A stretch of DNA of 64,000 nt from Persicaria tinctoria (lineage: Eukaryota > Streptophyta > Magnoliopsida > Caryophyllales > Polygonaceae). Position numbers and translations under genes: made by a program. Shown here one piece after another: positions 47,501 through 58,853 of the stretch; the first letter of the stretch is position 1, and every line of letters begins with the position of its first letter. A model generated the notes under the pieces. That model did no database searches. It was not told where the DNA came from and saw only the letters and a program-made list of their open reading frames with translations. The stretch lies in assembly GCA_037127255.1 (NCBI GenBank), contig JBANSL010000013.1, positions 56,879,688-56,943,687 on the forward strand. The letters run 5' to 3'.

Positions 47501-50500
47501 TCCATTCGTACATGTTGATTCGTTTCAGGTTCAGGACTTACACTCTATAACACCTGATCATTTTCTTGAAGTGAGTGGCGCAGTGATCCACCCTCTTTCC
47601 TATCAACAGGTTTGTTGATCTTCTTAAGGATCATTTACTCTGTCTCAGCTTGTCATTCATTCATTCATTCATCACACGAAATGGCAATTTGATATATTTG
47701 GAATGTACCATGCTCAAAGGGATAATAGACTTAAATAGTATATTCATTGGTAAGGTAATTGACTCGTATTAAATTGGTTAGTGATGTTCTTCTTTCACTT
47801 TTTAGCTATGCACCGGCTCTTTCATAAATTCATATTTATGTGCACTTATCTAAAAAATCCTTCAAGCTCCGCCTAGACCCCCACTTAAACCCTTGACCTC
47901 GTCCCACCGTCAAGGTCACCAAAACCCGCCTAGACCCTTCATGAAGTCCGCCTACACCTCGCCTAGACTCTTGACCTTGTCCTACTGCCAAGCACCCGCC
48001 AAGCGTTTTAAAGAATATTGTTTATTGTTTATGTGAATACTGGGATGAGTTCTAGCTTAAGAATAAGGGTTGAACAAAGTTTTACAAAGTAAAACCAGGT
48101 TTTGAACATATGAAGATCAACAGATGGCTTAAGAATAACGATTGAACCATGTTTTACAAAGTAAAAACAAGTTTTGATCGGATGAAGATCAGAAGATGAC
48201 ATCATGGGGATGAAGAGATGGAACTATGGAAGGTGTCTTGGTCTCTTATTCTATTGGACAAATGAAGAGATGAAGATGTGAAAACGATGAAGAGGCAGAA
48301 CAATACTTAGAAAGTAAAACCTAAAAATAACAAATATTATAAAAAAGTCCTCCCTCTGGATTCCAAAATGCCATTTTAGATTTTGAGAACCCCCCACCCC
48401 CCACCCTAACCACCATATACCTATTTATTACCGTACGTTATTGAAAACCTCAACGCATCTTTTACTAATAATTGCAATGGTAGTTGTAGTGATGGAAGAA
48501 AAAAAAAGAAGCTAAAATGGCATGTTTTTGTAAGCAAGAATTTAAGGCTAATATGGCATGTTTTCCTATACAATTTTAAACTATCTCAAATTTGAACATT
48601 TCCACAAGATCTCGAATTTTAAGATTTTGTTCTTTAAATATGGAGGAAATAAATTTATTCCCTATATATAATACACGTTTCCCGTGCAAATAGAAAAGGA
48701 ACAATGCCTATTTCATTTATATCACATCAGCCCTTCTCTTATTTTTTTAGCATATTGGTGTACTTCTAGTCTAAGGGTGGACACAAATCCAGCAAATCCC
48801 GGTTAGATTTAGGAAAAAAAAAATTCAATCCCGTCCCACAAAAATTATGCGGGACGGGATGCAGGACAGAGTTCTCGTCTCTCAAATCCCGTCCCGCCCT
48901 GCATACACATATATATATATAATTAAAATTAATAAAACATCTAAGAATATATATATTTATATTATATAGTAACATTTATTTAAACCCAACACGAAAATAA
49001 ATAAAAAATTAAAAACATATAAGACTTTTAATGAAAACGTGTTGCAAGCAAGAAGCATTGTAGTGTTGCGGTCGTGACTCCTAATTTTAGGGTTCCTACA
49101 CTTGACGACGCTCTCGAAATTCTTGTTCAATCACCTACTCTTCTCCTCTCCTCTCGATCTACTTATCTACATAAATTTGCACCTTTGCTACTTGCTATTT
49201 TTGGAGTTAATTGGATTTTTTTTAATCTTTTTTTTTACGAGGGACAAATCCCGTCCCGATCCCATCCGGTCCCGTAAGAGATAAGACCCGGCGGGATTTA
49301 AAAAAAAAAATGAATCCCGTCTAGGAAGAAAAATACGCTGGACGGGACGCGGGATTACCCCAATCCCGTCCCGTCCTATTCCCACCCTTAGTCTAATCTA
49401 TTATTTTTATTTTCCCCCATATTTGTACCCTTTCATGTGTGAATTCCCTTGCCTAGACCTAGGCAGGTGAGGAGGGTCTAGACAGCCTTATAGAAATTGG
49501 GTATGCACCGATTGAGAAAAAACTGGCCCAACATATGAAATACAAGAAAGTTTGGAAATAACATATCCTCATGTGAATAAATAAGAGAATCTGTAAAGAT
49601 GTACCTTTTCTTAAAGCTTACTTGCTATTTCGGTAGATCTGCAATATTTCATACATATGTGCAAGAGTCTCCATATTGCAGTGATTTTTTCCTACCGGAT
49701 TCCCAAATGGGAAGGTTTAATACTTGATTAAACTTTGATTACTCATTCTGTTGCTATGTCTCCAAGGTTTGAGCTATTTCCATTACTAGCCATGGGATAT
49801 GTTTTTTTCTATCACCAAGCAACTTGTAGGTTGTGTTGTCATTGTTGTAGAATAAATGGAAACCAAAAGGTTTTCAATTTCTATGCTCAATATACTATGC
49901 TCCCTTCGTCAATAAAAGTGTCATTTTAGCATCTTGCACACTTTTAAAGGAGCTGTCAAATATACTGTTATACCATCATTTATTATCAAACGGTTTTACT
50001 TTCTTGAAAACTAAAATCTACTAATTGTTGTTAGGAAAATCAATTGCCCTAAAATGACATTGTTTTTTATAAACAAGAAATGCACCCTAAAATGACATGT
50101 TTTAATTAACAAAGTGAGTACATTACCCTTTAGATTGCTGAATTTAATTTTATTCCTTTCAGATGTGCTTGTTAGTGAGTAGGAATGTCAATAAAGGAGA
50201 GATTTCCCTGTTCCTATGGGAAAAGCCCGTGACAAAGGGCGGTAGTTGGGAAATTAAATGAAGGCGAGGTCAGGATGGGGGACAACTATTCTCTCATGGG
50301 AATTGGGATGTGAGAGTTCCACTCTGCCCCCTTCCCGCAACAACAACAACAACAACCCAGTATATCCCGCAAAAGCGGTCTGGGGGCCAGGATGTACGCA
50401 CTCTTTCCCCGAGCAAGTCGAGAGAGTGTTTCCGATAGACCCAGAACAGTAAGATACCAGAACTACAAGAAAGCATTACTCATAGAGGGAGAACTATATG

Positions 50501-53500
50501 AGAAACGAAGCATGAAGAAGACAGGAAGATAGCAAGGACAATAGATCAGAACATCAGGACCTAAAACTCTATACATCCATAGCCCGAATGCACCACCTCC
50601 AGTGGTTCCTGTCCGCGGTCATAGCTTCCGACAGATTCAACACATTGAGATCGTTCCGAATGACCTCCTTCCAACTCTTCTTCGGTCTACCTCTCCCCCG
50701 GTTGATATCTCCAATATCCAAGCTGTCATACCTACGAACCGGAGCCTCAGCCGGTCTCCTGCGCACGTGTCCAAACCAACGCAATCTACACTCCCGCACC
50801 TTGTCTACTATACTCGTAACTCCCACCTTTCTCCTAATTTCTTCGTTTCTAGTCTCGTGTGCCCACACATCCATCGCAACATCCTCATCTCAGCCACAGA
50901 CAACTAATGTTCTTGAGCTTTAGTTGTAGGCCAACACTCAGAGCCATACAGAGGAGTCGGTCTAACGGACATCTTGTAGAATTTCCCTTTCAGTTTTGCC
51001 GGAACTTTCCTGTCACAAAGCACTCCCGAAGCTCTTCTCCATCTTAGCCATCCCACCTGGATTCGATGATCGATATCCCTGTCGATACCCCCATTGCTTT
51101 GGACGTAAGAGCCCAAGTACTTGAAAAACTCTTTTCTAGGGACTAGATCTTCCCCCAACACAGCAGAAGTCTCAACATCTCTGCCTACCCCAAAACTGAA
51201 CTGAACATACTCGGTCTTGGTCCTACTCAGTTTGAAACCCTTTGACTCCAGCACCCTTCTCCAACTTTCAAGCCTTCGCGCTAAACCAGATCTTGAGTTG
51301 TCCACTAACACAATGTCATCAGCAAACAACATGCTCCAGGGAACCTCTTCTTGAAGTGGACTGGTAAGGGTATCCATTATTAGAGTGAACAAGAAAGGAC
51401 TAAGAGCATAACCTTGATGTATATAAACAAAGAATTTAATTTAATGCTAGGTCATGTACATGGCATTGAGGTATTATTTTATCAATAAATGGGAAAGTTT
51501 GCAAAAAGACTAAACAAGGAATCCTAGGAGTACAAACAGGATGATCCATGGGGGAAAACCCGTGAGGAACGTAAATGGGGACGGATTACTGACGGGAATT
51601 GGTGACCTGTGACGATAGGATGGGCACTGATTTTTAATCCCATAACAAGGATTAGAATATGGATGAGGATGCTTTCTAATCCTTTGACGGGGAGAGGGAC
51701 AGTAGTACTCCTTGTGGCTCTTGCAAATTATAGTTTAGAATGGACAATATATATATATATGATAATACGGTAAATCCTATATTATAATGCAATATTATGC
51801 AGTATAAATCATAATGCGTGGGGATCTAAATAGACCATATGTGTTACTTCCTGTTCTTGATTGTTGAAATTTGGTCATTCGAAATGATTGATCTGATGGT
51901 AATTTTAGTTATATCTACTGGCTTGGAGACTGCTTTATGTGAACATCTTAACTATGCCTTTGTTTTCTCTCCCATTTTGTTAATTAATCCATCATTCTTT
52001 CCCTCCTTGCAGGCTAGGAATTTTCGTTTTAATTGTGGCCTTGTATATGTTGCAGAGCCTGGGTATGCTTATATGAACTTCTGTTTCCTATTGATTTAAC
52101 CCATCCTATCTTTAAACTAGTACTCCCTCCGTATCGCAAAACTTGTAGTTTTAGAGTAGTAAACTTGTATCAAAAAACTTGTTGTTTTAGCTATAGGTAT
52201 TATCTTTATAGGTAATGATTGCTCTTTTTATAGGTAATAATTAGTGCTTTTAGGTACTTTATCCTATAAAAGTAAAGAAAATATAGGTATTATTAATAAG
52301 TGTTCATAAAGCTAAAACTACAAGTTTTGCGATACGAAGGGAGTATTATTTTTCACTGTGTTCTCTATCAGTCACCAAGTGTATTTGCTTTGTTCCTTCA
52401 TAAAGAAAGTCCTCTACCTATTTATTAATAATTTTTAAAATATCTACATTTGGGATGCTTTGATCTGCCTAGTTAATGTCTACAATGTCAAGGTGATATG
52501 ATGTAATTTGTAGAACTTTTCTGTATCCTTTTTTTTTTCCTTCACAGATATATGCTCTTTAGAGCAGGTGTACAACGCCATGCCATTATAAAGAAGTTTG
52601 CTGGTGAAGAGGTATCATGTCTCAGAGACTTGATCTCTGTCATGTCTAAACTCTCTAGGGGTGCTCGTGTGCCTCTAGAATATCTGACTAACGTAGATCG
52701 TCACCGGAGGAAGGTAGGAGTGATTTCTTCTTTTTTCTTCTGTTAATATTTTTGGAAAGCTTAAAAGGATTATACATGATGAGTGTAAAGAAAATAATTG
52801 ATTTCTCTGTGAACGTTTTCTGTGACTTAGTATGTTGATGAGCTTTATTTTAGAAAAGATTTTATTGAGACTTGATGGTTTTTTGCTTATTGTCTGATAG
52901 TTTTGAAAAGACTAGACATGCAGTAGGCTACTTTGCTTTATATACTTGATACTAATGTACTTTCTAATCTCAATTGACCTTTTTATAGTTTTCTGATTGA
53001 GCTGTACTGGGGAACAGGTTAATGTACTTTTTATACTTGATACTAATGTACTTTCTACTGGACATGCAGTAGACTGGACATGCAAAAATGTTCTGATGCA
53101 GGTTAATGTCTACTTGTATATTTCTCACGGAGTTGGTTTTATCTTCGCTGCAGTCTGTCTTGGTGACTGTTGATCGTCATGAGTGGTATGCTCCTCCCAA
53201 GTTGTACACTCGTAATGACAGCACAGGTTTGTGGGTATCAGAGCCTGCTTTACCTTCCAGCTGTCCTTTACTATCATCAGAAAAGGTTCTGTCAGATACC
53301 AACAATGGTGGTAGTGTGATGGAATCTGCTCTACAAGACAACACTCAGAAGTTGGCTGGTCATTCGGCAAGTATGGTGGCAAGTTTTGAAGACCATGAAA
53401 ATTCTAGGGGTGAGCCTGCTCTCAGTAACAAAAAGAGAAAAGTAGGAGAATATTCATCTGCTGATGGCATTATTTGCGCAGAGGGTCCCATGCATGAAAC

Positions 53501-56500
53501 CAACGGCCAAAACATAGAGGATTCAGGAATATCAAAGGATGCAGTTGAAGGAGATTATCCTGTTGTAAATGCAGTGACATCAGCTAATGGATCTGTCGCT
53601 GAACGTGTTCTAGAGCCCACTCTTGTAATGTTTGAGGTAATATTCTCTCTCTCCGCTTTTCCCTACCTTTTCATTTTTGTGTAAATTTGCCATGCCTGTG
53701 AAGGGGGGAATGAAATTTGAAAGCATGACACAAGGAAAATAGCTTATAGTCATTAACCATTAATATGTTCAATGAAAGAGATGGGAACCAAAAAGATGTC
53801 CAAATGGTTCAATAAAGAAAATTGATGATCCACGGGCATGACACTTTATTGTGGTCCATTATCCGATGATTTGTGATTATGATATGATGATATTGAATGA
53901 CTTTGGAGTCGGTGAAGGTAATTTAGCAAATGATTATGCATTGTAAACAAGATGAGTAGGATTAATGATATTTTATATTGTTGTATTCCTTCCGTCTCAA
54001 TATAAAGTCTATCTCTCCATGTTTTGGATCTCTCCTTTTCACACGTTGGGCCTGTTTTTCCATTATTCCCTACATCAGAATCATGGGTGAATGACTGGTA
54101 TAGTGGGTGGCTAATTCCTCCTATGAATTTTCTACACCTTGAATCACCTTCTATTAAATACTTTATGAACATTGGCATCACATACAGGTTCATGTGCCAC
54201 CATCATGTATGCTTGATGGTGTCCACTCACAGCATTTTTTTGGGACTGGTGTTATAATACATCATTCTCAAAACATGGGATTGGTTGTAGTTGACAAGAA
54301 TACTGTTGCAGTATCTGCTTGTGATGTGATGCTATCGTTTGCTGCATTCCCGATGGAGATTCCAGGAGAGGTAACAATCTTATTTTAATCATCGAAGTTC
54401 CGGTTGTCCTGATTTCGGTGATAGTTGAGTGCTCACTTATACATTACTGTTTTGTTATATTATTTCAGGTTGTTTTTCTTCATCCTGTTCACAATTATGC
54501 TCTTATTGCATATGATCCCTCGGCTTTAGGTACTGCTGGTGCCTCAATGGTCCGTGCTGCTGAGTTGCTTCCTGGTATACCCTATATTCACATTTCACCC
54601 ATTTCTCAATGGTTTGTTGGAGTTGAATGTTCAACTTTCAACTTCAGTTAGCTTGGGCTACTTTTTTGTTTCTGTTGCTTATCAGTTGCATGTATATCTT
54701 TGGATGCGTTGATATTGAGTTCTAATTATTCTGGTGTGGTTATGTTACATCTTGTTGAATGTCCTTTTGAACCTTAGGGTTCTTGCCTCCTCAAAATGTG
54801 CCTCTCTGCAATTTTGGTTGAAGGGTATGATAGTTGTTGATCAAATCTTGATGTGATGAGCGTCTACTTAGTGTTTTTAGTTTCTTTCTTGTCTCTATTT
54901 TATACCTAGTTCAGTTTGTCTCCTCCCTGTACGTGAATTTTGATAGTGCCTTCCATTGGATAAGAGTCAAGTACAACGTGTTGTATTTTACTGATTATTT
55001 GTGAGTTATCTGTTGTCAATATGGAAGTCATATGCTTAATGATCTAACTGGGCTGACAATCAGTTGACTCGGGTGGGGTAAATATCGGGTCAGCCATGGT
55101 TGGGTCTCATTGAACTCGGGTCGACTTGGGTTTGGGTTGGGTTGTATTGGGTCGGGTCTGGTCGCTATCTGATCGGTCATTTTGTGTTCGGTCCATTGTC
55201 AGGCTATTTATTTCGGATCGGGTCATTGTTGGACAGAGTTAAAAGTTAAATTAGTGCAAAATATAGCCTTAAAAAAATATATTTTGAGCTCCAGTTTGGG
55301 CCATTTCATGTTCGGTTTTTGTGTCAGGTTTCAGCCTGATTTGAGTTTGGGTCGTATCGGATATTGGGTGAGCTCGGGTTGGTTTTCAGCTTGGATGTTC
55401 AATCTGGGTCAGATTTACCAGCTCTAAATCGCTAATTGATGGATTATGACTAGTACGAATACTGCTTTGTGTTACAGAACCTGGACTGCGTCGTGGAGAT
55501 ACTGTGTATCTGATTGGACTGAGTAGGAGTTTACAAGCGACATCAAGGAAATCTATAGTTACTAATCCATGTGCTGCATTAAATATTGGATCAGCTGACT
55601 GCCCTCGATATAGAGCCATTAACATGGAAGTTGTTGAGCTTGATACAGGTGATTGTTTTCTGTGTGGTGCATTCTATGTGCAATATCCCTTGATGTAGCC
55701 CTTCTTTTTATACATTCTATCTTGTTCCTGTAGATTTTGGAAGCACATTTTCAGGGGTGCTGACTGATGAGCTAGGTAGGGTCCAAGCCATCTGGGGGAG
55801 CTTTTCTACACAGGTTCCTTTTTTTGACTGACCATTATACTCTTCATGAGATGGTGACCAAATTCTAACTGTCCTGTTGGTGGTGTGTAGCTGAAATATG
55901 GTGGCAGTTCATCAGAAGATCATCAGTTTGTCAGAGGCATTCCCATTTACACAATCAGTCAAGTTCTTGATAAAATCATATCAGGTGCGCATGGTCCTCA
56001 TCGGCTTATAAATGGGATTAGGCAGCCCATGCCACTGGTCAGAATTTTGGAGGTGGAGCTTTATCCTACCCTGCTTTCCAAGGCGAGGAGTTTTGGCCTA
56101 AGTGATGATTGGGTCCAAGTATGTTCCTTACTGATATAATTCATCTCATCTTTGACATGGCATTCGAAAGTTAGATTCGCTGTTACCTTTGAAGAGAATG
56201 TTCTTGGCCTTTTATGCAATTTACACATACACTTTTAATTCTCTAGATCGATGCAGCTTGCTTTTGTCCCTAAAAAATAAACAATCCAAATGGAGCATGA
56301 TATTTACAGAATTTGATAATTTTTTGAGTAGGTTATTTTGACAAAAATGTTTATAATTATGTCTATGACTTTGCTTAGTAGTTTTTGAATAAAATTTTCC
56401 CCTTCCATATTATTCATATGTAGTTATTTCTTGTAGGCACTTGTTAAGAAAGATCCAATAAGACGACAGGTTCTCAGGGTAAAAGGTTGTTTGGCTGGGT

Positions 56501-58853
56501 CAAGAGCTGAAAATATTCTGGAACAAGGTGATATGGTTTTAGCAATTAACAAAGAGCCTGTTACGTGCTTCCGTGATGTTGAAAATGCTTGTCAAGAATT
56601 AGACATGGATGAGAAAAGTGATGGAAAACTGTGCATGACAATTTTCCGACAGGTTAGTCAATTTCAGCTTTATATATTGCTTGTATGAAAAGGACAAGCA
56701 CATCAGTGCTTTGCATTCTTATCACTTTGTAATTGAAATTTGAACGAAGATAAACATTAACTAGTCATTCCTTGATTGAATGGGTTGGCAGGGGCAAGAA
56801 ATGGAAGTTTTGGTGGGAACGGATGTGAGAGATGGCAATGGTACGGTGCGCATGATTAATTGGTGTGGAAGCATTGTTCAAGATCCCCATCCTGCAGTAC
56901 GAGCACTTGGTTTCCTTCCTGAAGAAGGCCATGGTGTTTATGTAGCAAGGTGAGGCAAATTTTTTGTTTGAGAAATTTTTTATATCTTGGTTGACCCTTC
57001 TTAAAAAGTATTGCAAAGTGGTTGTCCCACATCGGTAAGAGTATCTGCATTGGGGTGTTTAAACTCAAAATATAAGGAATCAACTAATATAATAAGGAAG
57101 AGAGAGAATTATTTTAAAGAACGATGTGATGTGTTCTTAGCAAGGAACTTCTAAAAATGGAGAGAGAAGATGAAAATGGGGGACCCATGCCCATGAAATT
57201 GGGCTTTATAGTGTGTAATAGGTTTTAAAATAATTATAAATGAAAAATTAAGGAATTGTTATAAGTTCGAGGGATGTGAGTTAAAAATTACGATGGGTTT
57301 CTTAAGGAGAGAAAAATAAAAAGGAGAGTTAAGGAACCGAATTGGGTTCTATGAATGCGGATGCTCTAATATAGAGAATATTTGAACATATAAGGTTGAA
57401 CGACTACTCCTCCATGACCAATTGAATTTTGAAATGGAACCCCGTTGGGTTTATGTGTTGTTCGAGTCTCCCGTATGTGGGTCAGCACACACGACCTTCC
57501 TCCGGCTTGTTTTGATCCCACCGGGCCCAACCGACTTTAACATGGTATCAAAGCCGGGTTCGGCTAGTTTCGATATGGGCTTCGGATTAGTGGGGTTGCT
57601 GGACATTGTTGACATGTTGCGGGCATTGGTTCCCATTTAAGAGCATGTGGCAAGTGCAACTTGTTGGCTAAAAATGTCGTTGCAATTGAGACGGCGTGTT
57701 GGAATGTGGTTGTCCCACATTAGTTATATAGAGAATGTTTGAACAACATATAAGATTGAAGGACTACTCCTCTCATTGCCAATTGGTTTTGAGATGGAAC
57801 CACGTTGGGTTTATGTGTTGTTCGAGTCTCCCGTATGTGGACCCACACACACGATCTCCCTCCAGCTTGTCTTAGCCCCACTGGGCCCAGCCGACTTTAA
57901 CAAAAAGTAAATGACTTATTTGAAATTGCCGCCAGATCTTTGTTCCGCTGGGTCTAACCATAAGTGCGCCTGTGGTTCAAATTGGACAATGGTTTTGGAA
58001 TTGACAATGGGATATTGTTCTATTAGGTATCTTTGTAGGGTGGGGGAATGGGGTGAGATATAGAAGGAAAGACTATTTCTGGTCTATGACAAAGGTAAAT
58101 CACGGTTAAAATGGATGTTATTTTAGCTTCTTTTTTTAACGAGGTGGATTTCTTGACCCAGTTTTACCCCGTCTCCCTGCAGAGAACTTGAAAAACAATG
58201 TGCAGTAATCCACTTAATCTCTAATCCATAGGACATTTGACATTTTATTATTTCGTAGTTTTCACCTAAATGTGGAACTCGATTCTCTCCGTTGAGTGTT
58301 CACACAACCTCTCTGTAAAGTTTTTATATGGTTAGATAAGCTGTGTTAATGTGATCGACTTTGCAGGTGGTGTCATGGAAGTCCTGTGCATAGATATGGC
58401 TTATATGCTCTTCAGTGGATAGTTGAAGTCAATGGAAAACCTACTCCTGACATAGAAGCATTTGTCAGTGTGACAAAGGTATTTCTGGAAGTTAATTCGA
58501 TTACCCTAATATAGATGAAATCTAGTTTAAATACACTTCTTTGCTTAAGAAAGGAGTCACTGATACTCCTGAGATTCGTTCGACTTTGTCTCCCAATGAT
58601 CGTATCTGCTTTCTTTCAATCCTTTATGCTTTGTTCAAATGCCTCAAAATAACGCCTTTTTAAAACTCATGGTCAGGAATTGAGCCATGGGGAATTCGCC
58701 CGGGTAAGGACAGTTCACCTGAATGGCAAACCTAGGGTGTTGTCACTGAAGCAGGATCTTCATTATTGGCCAACATGGGAGGTGAGATTCGACAACAACA
58801 CTGCGTTATGGCAGCGAACAACTATCAAGGCATTGGATTCTCCAGTTGCTTGA
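35509..58853 (+). CDS. DEG7: DEG7: Deg/HtrA-type serine protease with PDZ domains
   Basis: I model 24 exons: 35509-35794, 35880-35950, 36937-37071, 37614-37672, 38201-38237, 38370-38495, 39625-39714, 40220-40285, 40386-40442, 40534-40599, 41017-41124, 47529-47609, 52013-52062, 52548-52713, 53154-53636, 54188-54370, 54469-54574, 55478-55648, 55734-55813, 55891-56118, 56437-56652, 56792-56949, 58367-58478, 58677-58853. All introns are GT-AG and phases agree; the product is 1103 residues. The trypsin-like domain has TNRHVV (His91), VHDFGFF (Asp122) and GGSSGSPV (Ser206), a full triad. PDZ-like modules follow, then a low-complexity linker (about 475-620). A second protease-like domain from residue 628 has no triad: HNYA replaces HDFG. 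Further PDZ-like segments precede the end, KALDSPVA. The sequence tracks Arabidopsis DEG7 (about 1100 residues), a chloroplast protease linked in the literature to photosystem II repair. Most expansion is intronic transposons; none touches an exon. Confidence 0.93.
38797..39060 (-). mobile_element. 264-bp solo LTR, copia-size, in DEG7 intron 6
   Basis: The segment begins TGTTATGATCCTAATGGGAT and ends GGGATCATAACA. It is flanked by a perfect 5-bp duplication, ACCTA (38792-38796 and 39061-39065). On the minus strand GGTATAAATAGA at 39001-39012 is a clear TATA box placed as in a U3 promoter, so the LTR is antisense to DEG7. No internal domain remains. Confidence 0.85.
41848..42062 (-). repeat. 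copia 3' LTR
   Basis: TGTGAGTAACCAGAGG... to ...TTATCCAACA on the + strand. Its partner is at 47038-47252 with one observed mismatch. The Gag-Pol stop codon (42053-42055) falls just inside this LTR. Confidence 0.92.
42053..46860 (-). pseudogene. copia Gag-Pol polyprotein, frameshifted by duplication
   Basis: The likely start is at 46860 ([14 protein letters not shown], with that 12-residue block repeated twice). Gag has the copia [18 protein letters not shown] text and a zinc knuckle [14 protein letters not shown]. Protease has [16 protein letters not shown]-pre-integrase has [11 protein letters not shown]. Integrase has [17 protein letters not shown] and [15 protein letters not shown] has [20 protein letters not shown] and YVDDIIISG. 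RNase H has [10 protein letters not shown] and SSAESEFRA, ending near 42056. The first frame ends at 44323 inside the duplicated block; the second is open from 44221. All catalytic motifs I looked for are present, so the duplication is the only obvious lesion. Confidence 0.88.
43906..44851. repeat. 473-bp tandem duplication inside copia pol
   Basis: The blocks 43906-44378 and 44379-44851 repeat with a 473-bp period and appear essentially identical. They cover the end of integrase and the linker before RT. Since 473 is not a multiple of three, the reading frame shifts at the junction. High identity means the duplication is very recent, or is an assembly artefact. Confidence 0.9.
47038..47252 (-). 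repeat. copia 5' LTR
   Basis: The partner of the LTR at 41848-42062. It is adjoined on the inside by the tRNA primer-binding site and on the outside by the AAAAC target duplication. Confidence 0.92.
48055..48198. repeat. 72-bp tandem duplication in DEG7 intron 12
   Basis: GCTTAAGAATAA.GGTTGAAC recurs at 48055 and 48127. Each copy continues with TTTTACAAAGTAAAA.CA, GTTTTGA and ATGAAGATCA. There are two copies with several substitutions. Confidence 0.7.
48775..49388. mobile_element. 614-bp hAT-like non-autonomous element in DEG7 intron 12
   Basis: The ends GGGTGGACACAAATCC and (reversed) AGGGTGGGAATAGG form short inverted repeats. They are flanked by TAGTCTAA on both sides (48767-48774 and 49389-49396), an 8-bp duplication typical of hAT. 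Near both ends the DNA is rich in CCCGTCCCG strings, forming a subterminal inverted repeat. The centre is AT-rich with no transposase. Confidence 0.7.
49899..50118. mobile_element. degenerate Mariner/Stowaway-like MITE in DEG7 intron 12
   Basis: The left end CTCCCTTCGTCAATAAAAGT is followed by GTCATTTTAG. This pairs with the right-hand CTAAAATGACATGTTTTAAT followed by AAAGTGAG and TA. The termini are eroded, so the boundaries are approximate. A similar but weaker pair (CTCCCTCTGGATTCC with CTAAAATGGCATG) lies at about 48350-48550. Confidence 0.5.
50338..51416 (-). mobile_element. RTE-clade LINE 3' fragment in DEG7 intron 12
   Basis: The minus strand reads [20 protein letters not shown] (RT catalytic box), [20 protein letters not shown] and [14 protein letters not shown]. 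After a break comes [20 protein letters not shown] and [15 protein letters not shown]. These are landmarks of plant RTE elements. The 3' end GGGATATACTGGGTTG runs into (TTG)n, seen as CAA repeats at 50338-50357, the usual RTE tail. The 5' side is cut at about 51416, inside RT, so this is a truncated copy with a stop or frameshift near 50900. Confidence 0.82.
52123..52343. mobile_element. 221-bp Stowaway MITE in DEG7 intron 13
   Basis: The left end CTCCCTCCGTATCGCAAAAC and the reversed right end CTCCCTTCGTATCGCAAAAC pair over about 30 bp, including ACTTGTAGTTTTAG. The flanks are TA on both sides (52121-52122 and 52344-52345). CTCCCTCCGT with a TA duplication is the Stowaway/Mariner hallmark. 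Confidence 0.92.
55049..55425. mobile_element. degenerate hAT-like MITE in DEG7 intron 17
   Basis: The left GGGCTGACAATCAG and reversed right GAGCTGGTAAATCTG are similar to the ends of the better preserved element at 62028 (AGAGGTGGCAATCAG). The interior is full of GGGTCGGGT-type strings like that element. No target duplication could be seen, so the boundaries are tentative. Confidence 0.4.
57009..57902 (+). mobile_element. TRIM retroelement in DEG7 intron 22
   Basis: The 5' LTR (57009-57542) and 3' LTR (57697-57902, 206 bp) share GTGGTTGTCCCACAT, GTTGGGTTTATGTGTTGTTC and GAGTCTCCCGTATGTGG, and both end CCGACTTTAACA. A perfect 5-bp duplication AAAAG flanks the element (57004-57008 and 57903-57907). 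Directly after the 5' LTR is TGGTATCAAAGCC (57543), a Met-tRNA primer-binding site with one mismatch. The internal domain is only 154 bp and non-coding. That is the definition of a terminal-repeat retrotransposon in miniature. The 5' LTR is longer because of a MITE at 57039-57366. Confidence 0.88.
57039..57366. mobile_element. 328-bp Tourist-like MITE inside the TRIM 5' LTR
   Basis: The left end GAGTATCTGCATTG and reversed right end GAGCATCCGCATTC are inverted repeats. They are flanked by TAA on both sides (57036-57038 and 57367-57369), the 3-bp TWA duplication of PIF/Harbinger elements. The TRIM 3' LTR gives an empty-site control: CATTAGTTATATAGAG there corresponds to CATCGGTAATATAGAG with the MITE and one TAA removed. 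Confidence 0.85.

Noticed and set aside
49188..49385. Open frames in the CCCGTCCCG region
   Set aside because: They fall inside the hAT-like element and reflect its GC-rich repeats.
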